This document shows positions 54,422 to 61,967 of a stretch of DNA of 64,000 nt, piece by piece; position 1 is the stretch's first letter, and every line of letters begins with the position of its first letter. The translations under genes were made by a program, and so were the position numbers. The notes under the pieces are model-generated. The model worked only from the letters and a program-made list of their open reading frames with translations. It searched no databases and was not told the origin of the DNA. Source of the stretch: Candidatus Alistipes faecigallinarum (GTDB lineage: Bacteria > Bacteroidota > Bacteroidia > Bacteroidales > Rikenellaceae); assembly GCA_019115605.1 (NCBI GenBank), contig DXDG01000027.1, positions 54,897 through 118,896 on the forward strand, in the 5' to 3' direction.

Positions 54422-56374
54422 ATGATCCAGATCACTTTTCCCGATGGCTCGGTAAAGGAGTATGCCAAAGGGACAACTGCCTACCAGATCGCGGAGAGCA
54501 TCAGCCCTCGTTTAGCTGCTGACTCGCTGGCGGCCTCGGTAAACGGCGCAACGGTGGACATGATGCGTCCGATCGAAGAGAACGCATCGGTCAAGTTCTA
54601 CAAATGGGACGACGACGAAGGCAAGCACGCCTTCTGGCACACCTCGTCGCACCTGCTGGCCGAGGCGCTCGAAGCCCTCTACCCGGGCATCAAGTTCGGC
54701 ATCGGCCCCGCCATCGAAAACGGCTTCTACTACGACGTCGATTCGCCGACGCCGATCACCGAGGCCGACCTGCCGCGCATCGAACAGAAGATGCAGGAGC
54801 TCGCCCGCAACAAGGAGCCGCTCGTCCGCCGCGAGGTGCCCAAGGCCGAAGCCCTGAAGACCTTCACCGAGAAGGGCGACCAGTACAAGGTCGAACTCAT
54901 CACGGACCTCGAGGACGGCACCATCTCCTTCTACACGAACGGTGCGTTCACGGACCTCTGCCGCGGACCGCACATTCCCAATACGGGCTACATCAAGGCC
55001 CTGAAGCTCACCTCCGTGGCCGGAGCCTACTGGCGCGGCAACGAGAAGAACAAGATGCTCACGCGCATCTACGGCATCTCGTTCCCCAAGAAGTCGATGC
55101 TCGACGACTACCTCAAGATGATGGAGGAGGCCAAGAAACGCGACCACCGCAAGCTGGGCAAGGATCTCGAACTGTTCACCTTCTCGCAGCGCGTAGGCCC
55201 CGGACTGCCGCTCTGGCTGCCGAAGGGCGCCGCCCTGCGCGACCGGCTGGAGCAGTTCCTGCGCAACGTCCAGAAGGAGTACGGATACCAGCAGGTCATC
55301 ACCCCGCATATCGGCAACAAGGAGCTCTACGTTACCTCGGGACACTACGCCAAGTACGGCAAGGACTCCTTCCAGCCGATCCACACCCCGATCGAGGGCG
55401 AGGAGTACCTGCTCAAGCCGATGAACTGCCCGCACCACTGCGAGATCTACCGCTCGAAGCCCCGTTCGTATAAGGAGCTGCCGGTCCGTCTGGCCGAGTT
55501 CGGCACGGTCTACCGCTACGAGCAGTCGGGTGAGCTCCACGGACTGACGCGCGTGCGCGGCTTCACGCAGGACGACGCCCACATCTTCGTACGTCCCGAC
55601 CAGCTGCTCGAGGAGTTCGAGCGCGTGATCGACATCGTGCTCTACATCTTCAAGACGCTGAAATTCGACAGCTATACGGCGCAGATCTCGCTGCGCGACC
55701 CGAACAACCGCGAGAAGTACATCGGTTCGGACGAGAACTGGGAGAAGGCCGAGTCGGCCATCATGCAGGCCGCCAAGGAGAAGGGCCTCAACACGGTCGT
55801 GGAGTACGGCGAAGCGGCCTTCTACGGCCCGAAGCTCGACTTCATGGTCAAGGACGCCATCGGCCGCAAGTGGCAGCTGGGAACCATCCAGGTGGACTAC
55901 AATCTCCCGGAGCGTTTTGACCTGACCTACAAGGGCGCCGACGACAAGCTCCACCGCCCGATCATGATCCACCGCGCGCCGTTCGGCTCGATGGAGCGTT
56001 TCGTGGCCGTGCTGCTCGAGCACACCGGCGGCAAGTTCCCGCTGTGGCTCTCGCCCGAGCAGGTCGTGGTGCTTCCCATCTCGGAGAAGTTCAACGACTA
56101 CGCCCACAAGGTCTCGGAGTACCTCAACGCCGGCGACGTCCGCTCGGAGGTCGATGACCGCAACGAGAAGATCGGCCGCAAGATCCGCGACAACGAACTC
56201 AAGCGCATCCCCTACCTGCTGATCGTCGGCGAGAAGGAGGAGGCCGAGGGTCTCGTCTCGGTACGCGCCCAGGGCGAAGGCGACAAGGGTCAGATGACCA
56301 TGGAGGCCTTCCGCGATTTCCTCACGGGACTGGTCAAGCAGGAGGTCGAGGCCAACAAACTCAAGAAAGCGTAA
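54422..56374 (+). CDS. thrS: Threonine--tRNA ligase
   Basis: Charges tRNA-Thr. The 650-residue chain has the TGS domain (about 1-60), the editing/second additional domain with [21 protein letters not shown] start, the class II catalytic core with the zinc Cys in MNCPHHC, motif 2 [28 protein letters not shown] (about residues 360-390), and the anticodon-binding domain (about 540-650). The 120-bp gap after pdxA contains a 13-codon frame (54334-54375) with no Thr codons. Confidence 0.98.
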   Translation: MIQITFPDGSVKEYAKGTTAYQIAESISPRLAADSLAASVNGATVDMMRPIEENASVKFYKWDDDEGKHAFWHTSSHLLAEALEALYPGIKFGIGPAIENGFYYDVDSPTPITEADLPRIEQKMQELARNKEPLVRREVPKAEALKTFTEKGDQYKVELITDLEDGTISFYTNGAFTDLCRGPHIPNTGYIKALKLTSVAGAYWRGNEKNKMLTRIYGISFPKKSMLDDYLKMMEEAKKRDHRKLGKDLELFTFSQRVGPGLPLWLPKGAALRDRLEQFLRNVQKEYGYQQVITPHIGNKELYVTSGHYAKYGKDSFQPIHTPIEGEEYLLKPMNCPHHCEIYRSKPRSYKELPVRLAEFGTVYRYEQSGELHGLTRVRGFTQDDAHIFVRPDQLLEEFERVIDIVLYIFKTLKFDSYTAQISLRDPNNREKYIGSDENWEKAESAIMQAAKEKGLNTVVEYGEAAFYGPKLDFMVKDAIGRKWQLGTIQVDYNLPERFDLTYKGADDKLHRPIMIHRAPFGSMERFVAVLLEHTGGKFPLWLSPEQVVVLPISEKFNDYAHKVSEYLNAGDVRSEVDDRNEKIGRKIRDNELKRIPYLLIVGEKEEAEGLVSVRAQGEGDKGQMTMEAFRDFLTGLVKQEVEANKLKKA

Positions 56375-56380
56375 CCTTCG

Positions 56381-56425
56381 GGATGCGGGCCTCCCCCGCC
56401 GGGAGGTCCCGCATCCGGAGGTTTT
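56381..56425 (+). terminator. Terminator-like hairpin between thrS and infC
   Basis: Fifteen-bp stem GGATGCGGG+CCTCCC with partners (one bulged T), 5-nt loop, followed by GGAGGTTTTCG. The tail is weak, so partial read-through into infC is possible. Confidence 0.7.
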
Positions 56426-56469
56426 CGAAGGGAGAAACTTTTCGAATCATTCACTAATACTTTACAACT

Positions 56470-57078
56470 ATCGCAGCACCGAAACCATTCCCGCCGAGGC
56501 CGTTCAACCCCGGGAATAACAAACCGAAACAGGACAACCGCTTCGGGCGCAGACTGCCCGAGAAGGAGAACCCGCACCGCATCAACGAGCAGATCACCGC
56601 ACCCGAGGTGCGCGTGGTGGGCGACAACGTGGAGCAGCCGCAGGTCATGCCGATCCGCGACGCCCTGCGCCTGGCTGACGAGCTGGAGCTCGACCTGATC
56701 GAGATCTCGCCCAAGGCCGATCCCCCCGTCTGCCGCATCGCGGACTACCAGAAGTTCCTGTACCAACAGAAGAAAAAGGCCAAAGAGCTGAAGGCCAACC
56801 AGGCGAAGGTTACCGTCAAGGAGATCCGCTTCGGACCCCAGACCGACGACCACGACTACAACTTCAAGCTCAAGCACGCCATGAACTTCCTCAAGGAGGG
56901 TTCGAAGGTCAAGGCCTACGTCTTCTTCCGCGGTCGCTCGATCGTCTTCAAGGAGCAGGGCGAGATCCTGCTGCTGCGCTTCGCCACCGACCTGGAGGAG
57001 GTGGCCAAGGTGGAGATGATGCCCAAACTCGACGGCAAGAAGATGAACATGATGCTGGCGCCCAAGGGCAAGAAGTAG
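56470..57078 (+). CDS. infC: Translation initiation factor IF-3 (non-AUG start)
   Basis: Binds the 30S subunit and proofreads the start codon. The core [45 protein letters not shown]...PPVCRI is clear (from about residue 38). The region upstream of the first GTG (56608) is in frame, open back to a stop at 56455, and contains conserved IF-3 N-terminal sequence, so the true start must lie upstream. No ATG, GTG or TTG exists there; ATC at 56470 is the most likely start (202 residues). infC genes elsewhere use rare starts (AUU in E. coli) for autoregulation. The exact start is inferred. Confidence 0.93.
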   Translation: MAAPKPFPPRPFNPGNNKPKQDNRFGRRLPEKENPHRINEQITAPEVRVVGDNVEQPQVMPIRDALRLADELELDLIEISPKADPPVCRIADYQKFLYQQKKKAKELKANQAKVTVKEIRFGPQTDDHDYNFKLKHAMNFLKEGSKVKAYVFFRGRSIVFKEQGEILLLRFATDLEEVAKVEMMPKLDGKKMNMMLAPKGKK

Positions 57079-57126
57079 AGTTTGCACATGCTGTGCATCC
57101 GGCCGCGGCCGGGTGCCGTACGACCG

Positions 57127-57170
57127 AAACGGCGGTTGCAGGGGAGACCCGATGCAGCCGCCGTTTCCTG
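57127..57170 (+). terminator. Terminator after infC
   Basis: Fourteen-bp stem AAACGGCGGTTGCA with TGCAGCCGCCGTTT (one wobble), 12-nt loop, short T-containing tail. Bases 57079-57397 contain no rpmI or rplT. Confidence 0.75.
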
Positions 57171-57225
57171 TCTGCCGCGGAGTAATAAGCCGCAGGCGGG
57201 AGGTGCCGCGGAAAGGCGGCCTGGA

Positions 57226-57321
57226 GCCGGCGGGAACGCTGGCGGAGGGACCGGCAGAGAAACAGCCGGAAGGATAGTCGGGGGCGCTGGCGGAGGAACA
57301 GCCGGAGGCGCCGGCAGGAAG
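57226..57321 (+). repeat. Degenerate 12-bp tandem repeat, about eight units
   Basis: In 12-bp register from 57226 each unit resembles GCCGGCGGAGGA. CGCTGGCGGAGG recurs exactly at 57237 and 57285, and AACAGCCGGA at 57261 and 57297. More diverged units may extend left to about 57190. It lies in a 319-bp intergenic region after infC with no gene. Twelve bp keeps a reading frame, but no start or plausible product is seen. Confidence 0.75.
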
Positions 57322-57360
57322 GGCCGCATCGCTACACCGGGGAAAAAGCCGCCGGAAATG

Positions 57361-57391
57361 TTGTTTCTGCCCGCCGTTTGTCGTATCTTTG
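57361..57391 (+). promoter_or_regulatory. Promoter for the LuxE-like gene (-33 TTG, -7 TATCTTTG)
   Basis: TTG at 57361-57363 and TATCTTTG at 57384-57391, spacing 20 nt. The ATG at 57398 is only 6 bp after the -7 box, so the mRNA would be nearly leaderless. Confidence 0.75.
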
Positions 57392-57397
57392 TCCGTG

Positions 57398-58363
57398 ATG
57401 ACAGGCCCCGAAGCGATATTCGGAATCGACAACCGCACAACGTTCGAACGGCTGGCGCTGGAAGTTTTCCGACGCCAGGCCGCCGCATGCGCACCCTACC
57501 GCGAGTACCTCGCCCTGATCGGCGTCGATCCGCAGCAGGTACGGCATTCCGACGAAATACCCCACCTGCCCATCGAGCTCTTCAAGAGCCACGAGGTCTA
57601 TTGCGGCGACCGGGAGCCCGAGGCGGTCTTCACGTCGAGCGCCACAACGGGCATGACCTCCTCGCGCCACGCGATGCAGTCGCTGGCCCTCTACGAGGCG
57701 GCTTTCCGCGGATCGTTCCGCACCTTCTACGGCGATCCGGCCCGCTGGAGCCTCTATGCGCTGCTGCCCAACTACCTGCGCCGCAAGGGTTCGTCGCTCG
57801 TCTACATGGCCGACCGGCTCATCTCGGACTGCGGCTCGGGCGGCTTCTACCTCGACGACTATGAGGCGCTGCTGCGCGACATGGCCGCCGACCCGAAGCC
57901 GAAGATCCTGCTGGGCGTCAGCTACGCGCTGTGGGACCTCGCCGAGCAATATGCCCCGAAACTGCGCAATACCGTCGTCATGGAGACCGGCGGCATGAAG
58001 GGATACCGCGAGGAGATTCCCAAGGAGGAGTTCCACCGTATCCTCTGCCGGGCCTTCGGCGTCGGGGAGATCCATTCGGAGTACGGCATGGCGGAGCTCA
58101 CCTCGCAGGCCTATTCGCAGGGCGGGAACCGCTTCCGCTGCCCGGCCTGGATGCGCGTTGCGGCGCGCGACATCAACGACCCGTTCTGCACGCTGCCGGC
58201 TGAAAGCCGCGGCGGGCTGAACATCACCGACCTGGCCAACTGGTGGTCCTGCGCCTTCATCCAGACGGCCGACACGGGGCGCGTTGCCGCCGACGGATCG
58301 TTCGTGATCGAGGGACGCATCGACCGCTCGGACATCCGGGGCTGCAACCTGCTCGTACAGTAA
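57398..58363 (+). CDS. LuxE-like acyl-protein synthetase / adenylate-forming enzyme
   Basis: A 321-residue member of the LuxE branch of adenylate-forming enzymes, which activate a fatty or other acyl group with ATP. The phosphate-binding loop-like TSSATTGMTSSRHAM (about 82-96) and the late SEYGMAELTSQAY motif are visible, and EGRIDRSDIRGCNLLV ends the protein. The ATG at 57398 is chosen because it follows the promoter; no other in-frame Met lies before the conserved loop. The next gene, a sialate-type cytidylyltransferase, starts 12 bp later, which places it in a surface-glycan context. No LuxC/LuxD partner is present. Confidence 0.82.
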   Translation: MTGPEAIFGIDNRTTFERLALEVFRRQAAACAPYREYLALIGVDPQQVRHSDEIPHLPIELFKSHEVYCGDREPEAVFTSSATTGMTSSRHAMQSLALYEAAFRGSFRTFYGDPARWSLYALLPNYLRRKGSSLVYMADRLISDCGSGGFYLDDYEALLRDMAADPKPKILLGVSYALWDLAEQYAPKLRNTVVMETGGMKGYREEIPKEEFHRILCRAFGVGEIHSEYGMAELTSQAYSQGGNRFRCPAWMRVAARDINDPFCTLPAESRGGLNITDLANWWSCAFIQTADTGRVAADGSFVIEGRIDRSDIRGCNLLVQ

Positions 58364-58375
58364 AAATCCTATCGC

Positions 58376-59029
58376 ATGAAAACCGTTGCGTTCGTTCCGA
58401 TCCGGCTCAACAGCCAGCGCGTCGCAGGCAAGAACCTGCGGCTGCTGGGCGGCGAGCCGCTGATGTGCCATATTCTGAAGACCCTGACGGCGGTCCGCAG
58501 CATCGACGAGGTCTACGTCTACTGCAGCGACGAGAGCATCCGGGGCCTGCTGCCCGAGGGGGTGCGCTTTCTGCGGCGCAGCAAGGAGCTCGACCGTGAC
58601 ACGACCCTCGGCCGCGAGATTTACGACCGCTTTACGGCCGAGGTCGAGGCCGACCTCTACGTCCTGGCCCACGCCACCTCGCCCTTCATCCGTTCAGAGA
58701 CCCTCGCCGAGGCGCTCGGCAAGGTGCACTCCGGCGAGTACGACTCGGCCTTCAGCGCCGAGCGCATCCAGACCTTCGCCTGGTACGAGGGGCATCCGCT
58801 GAACTACTCGCTGGACAACATACCCCGCACGCAGACCATCGAACCGGTCTATATCGAGACCAGCGCCTTCTTCATCTTCCCGCGGGCGCTCTGGTGCGAA
58901 CGCCACCGCCGCATCGGCGACCGTCCCTGGATGGCCGTCGTGGACCGTATCGAGGGGATGGATATCGACTATCCGGAGGACTTCACCATGGCGGAGATCA
59001 TCGCCGCCAGCCGCAACCTCCGCCGATAA
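58376..59029 (+). CDS. Acylneuraminate cytidylyltransferase family protein
   Basis: Transfers CMP from CTP to a sialic acid or related nonulosonic acid, or to another acidic sugar. The 217-residue protein begins with the cytidylyltransferase signature FVPIRLNSQRVAGKNLRLLGG and later has AHATSPFIRSETLAEAL and IDYPEDFTMAE. It is close to NeuA in pattern but no neuB, neuC or kdsA is nearby, so the sugar is uncertain. Overlapping context with the LuxE-like gene and the convergent GT42/DUF115-like gene suggests a glycan-decorating role (inference). Confidence 0.87.
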   Translation: MKTVAFVPIRLNSQRVAGKNLRLLGGEPLMCHILKTLTAVRSIDEVYVYCSDESIRGLLPEGVRFLRRSKELDRDTTLGREIYDRFTAEVEADLYVLAHATSPFIRSETLAEALGKVHSGEYDSAFSAERIQTFAWYEGHPLNYSLDNIPRTQTIEPVYIETSAFFIFPRALWCERHRRIGDRPWMAVVDRIEGMDIDYPEDFTMAEIIAASRNLRR

Positions 59030-59059
59030 CGCCGGAAACGCCGGCAACGCCCGAATAGG

Positions 59060-59097
59060 AAAAGGGACGACCTTGTGCGAAGGCCGTCCCTTTTTTC
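59060..59097. terminator. Bidirectional terminator between cytidylyltransferase and GT42/DUF115-like genes
   Basis: Stem AAAAGGGACG + CCTT with AAGG + CGTCCCTTTT (one A-C mismatch), 5-nt loop, A-run and T-run on the two sides. Confidence 0.82.
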
Positions 59098-59118
59098 TAT
59101 CGGTCGGATAAGGCCGGA

Positions 59119-60000
59119 TCACTCCCCGCGTCGCTCGTAGGCGTCGATCATCGACGAGCGCGTGCAGTTCACGATCCGTGCGCCGAGCCACCGGGCATAG
59201 TCGCGCAGCACCTCGTGGCCGCGGAACAGCTCGGCAACCTCCGCCAGGTAGGAGGCCATCGTATAGGGCACGGGCGGCACCTTCTGGCAGATGGGCTGCG
59301 GATCCCGCGTCGGCTCCCTGTCGTAATAGTGGCGGTCGCTGCGGCACAGCCGGTTGTCCGCATCCACACAGAGCCCTTCGAGCAGCGTGTGGTCCACGCC
59401 GTAGAGCTCAACGCAGCGGTAGCCCAGCAGCAGGCCGACGTATTCGCCGACCTGCACCACCGTGCCGAAGTTGGCGCTTCCCAGTCCGCGGCGGAAGAGG
59501 CGGAACTCCAGCGAGCGGAAGCCCCGGAACATCGTGGTATGGAAGGGCACGATGCGGATCAGGGGATTGGGCAGCGCGGCCCGGTAGTCGAAATGCTCGG
59601 GATTGTAGTACTGCACATAGAGCGTCATCGGCCATGCGACACGCGCCGCGAGCACGCGGTACAACTCCGCCACGCGTTCGCGGCAGGGGCTGTCGCGGAA
59701 GAACATCGGGTCCGAAAGGACGTAGTAGGCCGGGCGCAGGGAGGTGAAACGGTCGTCAAGCGCGAAGTAGTTGACTGCCATCAGGTCGCGCGGCGCCGCA
59801 TCCTCCATCAGAACGGGAAGTTCACGGGCCAGCGAGGGGCCGTTGCCGAGGATCGCCAGCGTCGCGGCATCCGCCCCGGGAGTGCGGCCAGCGCGGCCCA
59901 CATAGTTGCGGAAATTCTCCTTGACGGCCATCACGGCGAAGTAGAGCGCCGTCTCGAAGCTGTTGCGGGCAAAGCGGAGGATCTTCTCGGAGAGGGTCAT
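59119..60000 (-). CDS. GT42/DUF115-like protein, candidate sialyltransferase
   Basis: A 293-residue protein without a cleavable signal. GNGPSL (52-57) begins the nucleotide-binding-like region, followed by VNYFALDDRFTSLRPAYYVLSDPMFF (77-101), GEYVGLLLGYRCVELYGVDH (185-204) and a C-terminal ARIVNCTRSSMIDAYERR. The order and spacing parallel Campylobacter Cst-type sialyltransferases (GNGPSL, NxFxxED, ALGYKEIYLSGIDF) and the DUF115 family. The neighbouring CMP-sialate-type synthetase strengthens the sialyltransferase reading, but this is an inference from recall. The ATG at 60000 was chosen; 60159 would cross both divergent promoters. Confidence 0.6.
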   Translation of the reverse strand: MTLSEKILRFARNSFETALYFAVMAVKENFRNYVGRAGRTPGADAATLAILGNGPSLARELPVLMEDAAPRDLMAVNYFALDDRFTSLRPAYYVLSDPMFFRDSPCRERVAELYRVLAARVAWPMTLYVQYYNPEHFDYRAALPNPLIRIVPFHTTMFRGFRSLEFRLFRRGLGSANFGTVVQVGEYVGLLLGYRCVELYGVDHTLLEGLCVDADNRLCRSDRHYYDREPTRDPQPICQKVPPVPYTMASYLAEVAELFRGHEVLRDYARWLGARIVNCTRSSMIDAYERRGE

Positions 60001-60014
60001 GGAACGCGGTTTTA

Positions 60015-60046
60015 TTTGCAAAAATAGCAAAAGATCGATATCTTCG
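60015..60046 (+). promoter_or_regulatory. Glycosyltransferase promoter (-33 TTTG, -7-like TATCTTCG)
   Basis: TTTG at 60015-60018, 20 nt, then TATCTTCG at 60039-60046 (one mismatch from TAnnTTTG), 17 bp before the ATG. Confidence 0.6.
60019..60026 (-). promoter_or_regulatory. -7 element TATTTTTG for the GT42/DUF115-like gene
   Basis: TAnnTTTG match on the minus strand, 18 bp before the ATG at 60000. It lies directly next to the -33 TTTG of the opposite promoter. Confidence 0.6.
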
Positions 60047-60063
60047 CAAAAAACCGCAAGCCC

Positions 60064-60993
60064 ATGTCCGAACCGGTCATCTCGGTCATCATACCCCTCT
60101 ACAACAAGGAGCGCGAAATCGAGGGTACGCTCCGCTCCGTGCTGGCGCAGACCCGCCAACCGGATGAGATCATCGTCGTGGACGACGGATCGACCGACGG
60201 CAGCGCCGCGAAGGTCGAAGCCCTCCGCGCGCCGCTTGTGCGCCTCGTCCGGCAGCCGAATGCCGGGGAGTGCGCCGCCCGCAACCGCGCCATCGCCGAA
60301 GCCCGGGGCGAATATGTCGCGCTGTTAGACGCCGATGACGAGTGGGAGCCGGGATTCCTCGAAGAGATCGCCGCACTGATCGGCCGGTACCCCGGTTGCG
60401 GCCTCTACTGCACGGGCTTCCGCATCGTCAGTCACGACGGCATCTTCCCGGCCGAAGGGCCCGCGACACGGGGCGTCGTTGCGAACTTCTTCCGCGACTC
60501 GGCCCACTGCTACATCGCCATTCCCTCGGCGGCCTGCATCCCCCGCAAGGTTTTCGACGAGGTGGGCGGCTTTCCCGAGGGGATGAAGATCGCCGGCGAC
60601 CTCTACATGTGGATCAAGATCGGCCGCCGCTACCGGGTCTGCTACTCTCCCGAGAAGCTCGTCCGCTACTCGAAGGTGGCCTCGAACCGCTCGGCATCGA
60701 GCTACACGCCCGAGCGGACCGCCTACTCGTTCGAGGCGCTCTACGACCCCGCGGCACCCGTCGAGGAGCGCGAATTCATCGCCCGCGCCGCGCTGGGCAA
60801 GGCCCTCATCCTCTCGGCCAAGGGCGACACGGAGGCCGCCGCGCGCGCCGTGCGCTGCTTCGGCTATACGAAAACCTACCGCCGCACGCTGCACAAGGTG
60901 CGCCTCTTGAACCGCCTGCCCGTCCGGTGGCGCGCGCCGCTGCTCGGTCTCTACAACGCCCTGGCGTGGCGCCTGGCCCGCAAGGGACTGTAA
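60064..60993 (+). CDS. Family 2 glycosyltransferase
   Basis: Transfers a sugar from a nucleotide sugar to a surface polysaccharide or lipid-linked acceptor. The 309-residue protein starts with the GT2 signature VISVIIPLYNKE and has DEIIVVDDGSTDGS, NRAIAEARGEYVALLDADDEW (the DxD metal site) and a C-terminal half that is mostly helical. It is soluble or peripherally bound; no clear membrane helices. It is divergent from the GT42/DUF115-like gene, and an esterase follows 20 bp later. The acceptor is unknown. Confidence 0.93.
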   Translation: MSEPVISVIIPLYNKEREIEGTLRSVLAQTRQPDEIIVVDDGSTDGSAAKVEALRAPLVRLVRQPNAGECAARNRAIAEARGEYVALLDADDEWEPGFLEEIAALIGRYPGCGLYCTGFRIVSHDGIFPAEGPATRGVVANFFRDSAHCYIAIPSAACIPRKVFDEVGGFPEGMKIAGDLYMWIKIGRRYRVCYSPEKLVRYSKVASNRSASSYTPERTAYSFEALYDPAAPVEEREFIARAALGKALILSAKGDTEAAARAVRCFGYTKTYRRTLHKVRLLNRLPVRWRAPLLGLYNALAWRLARKGL

Positions 60994-61013
60994 AACACTT
61001 CAACTTCCAGATC

Positions 61014-61877
61014 ATGAAACCCTTTTTCCGGATGCTGCTCCCGACACTGCTGCTGCTGATTCCGACCATCGGGTGCGCCCAGGAGGACCGCACCGAGACC
61101 CTGCGTTCGGGCGGCATCGACCGCACCTACACGATCCATCTCCCCAAGGACCTGCCGCCCGAAGCGCCGCTCGTCATCGTCCTGCACGGCTACGGCGGTT
61201 CGGCCGACCCGGCGGCCTTCGGCATGAATCCGACGGCCGACCGCCACGGATTCGCCGTCTGCTACCCCCAGGGCGAACGCGACGGCCGCGGCACCAGCTG
61301 CTGGAACGTGGGATATCCCTTTCAGGCCGACATGCCAGTCGACGACATACGCTTCCTCGACGAGCTGATCGGCCACCTGCACCGGCGCTACGGTCTGAGC
61401 CGCCGCAACGTCTTCTGCACGGGGATGTCCAACGGCGGGGACATGTGCTACCTGCTCGCTTCGCGCCGCCCGGAGCTCTTTGCGGCCCTCGGACCCGTGG
61501 CGGGCTTCATGTCGGTCGAGATCCTGCGCCGCGACGACAACCCGCATCCCGTTCCGCTCTTCGAAATCCACGGCACGGAGGATCGCACTACCCGCTGGGA
61601 GGGCGATCTGGAGAACCGCGACGGCTGGGGCGCCTACCTTCCGATCCCGATGGCCGTCAGCTACTGGGCCGCAAAGAACAAATGCCTCCGGGAGCAGACC
61701 GACACGCTTCCCGCCGCGGCCGGCGGCCGCCGGGTCATCGCCCACCGCTACACCGGGGGAACCGACGGCCGCGAGGTGTGGCTCTACGAAACGGTCGGCG
61801 GCACGCACTCCTGGCACGACACGGGCGTTGACACCTGCGAGGAGCTGTGGCGCTTCTTCAGCCGCTACGTGCAGTGA
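61014..61877 (+). CDS. Secreted PHB-depolymerase/LpqC-family esterase
   Basis: A 287-residue alpha/beta-hydrolase with a signal peptide (residues about 1-22, ending TIGCAQ, possibly a lipobox). The oxyanion region is VLHGYGGSA, the nucleophile is Ser139 in GMSNGG, an Asp candidate is in IHGTEDRTTRW and the His in VGGTHSWHD. The family includes poly-hydroxybutyrate depolymerases and feruloyl or acetyl-xylan esterases; the substrate here is open. It starts 20 bp after the glycosyltransferase. Confidence 0.9.
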   Translation: MKPFFRMLLPTLLLLIPTIGCAQEDRTETLRSGGIDRTYTIHLPKDLPPEAPLVIVLHGYGGSADPAAFGMNPTADRHGFAVCYPQGERDGRGTSCWNVGYPFQADMPVDDIRFLDELIGHLHRRYGLSRRNVFCTGMSNGGDMCYLLASRRPELFAALGPVAGFMSVEILRRDDNPHPVPLFEIHGTEDRTTRWEGDLENRDGWGAYLPIPMAVSYWAAKNKCLREQTDTLPAAAGGRRVIAHRYTGGTDGREVWLYETVGGTHSWHDTGVDTCEELWRFFSRYVQ

Positions 61878-61910
61878 GAATCCCCCGTCAAAACCGGCCG
61901 CCGAGAAGAC

Positions 61911-61950
61911 AAAAAAAGGGTTCCGCTCCCCTGCCGGGGGCGGAACCCTT
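61911..61950 (-). terminator. Terminator after clpB
   Basis: Minus-strand 15-bp stem (AAGGGTTCCGCCCCC with partner, one wobble), 5-nt loop, followed by T7. Confidence 0.9.
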
Positions 61951-61967
61951 CATTTGCAACGCGACGG

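Noticed and set aside
56608..57078. infC starting at the GTG at 56608.
   Set aside because: This would delete the conserved IF-3 N-terminal segment [11 protein letters not shown], which is in frame upstream.
57082..57864. A Gly-rich plus-strand frame of 260 codons through the 12-bp repeats.
   Set aside because: It starts in the infC 3' region, crosses a terminator and the LuxE-like gene's promoter, and continues in the wrong frame of the LuxE-like gene.
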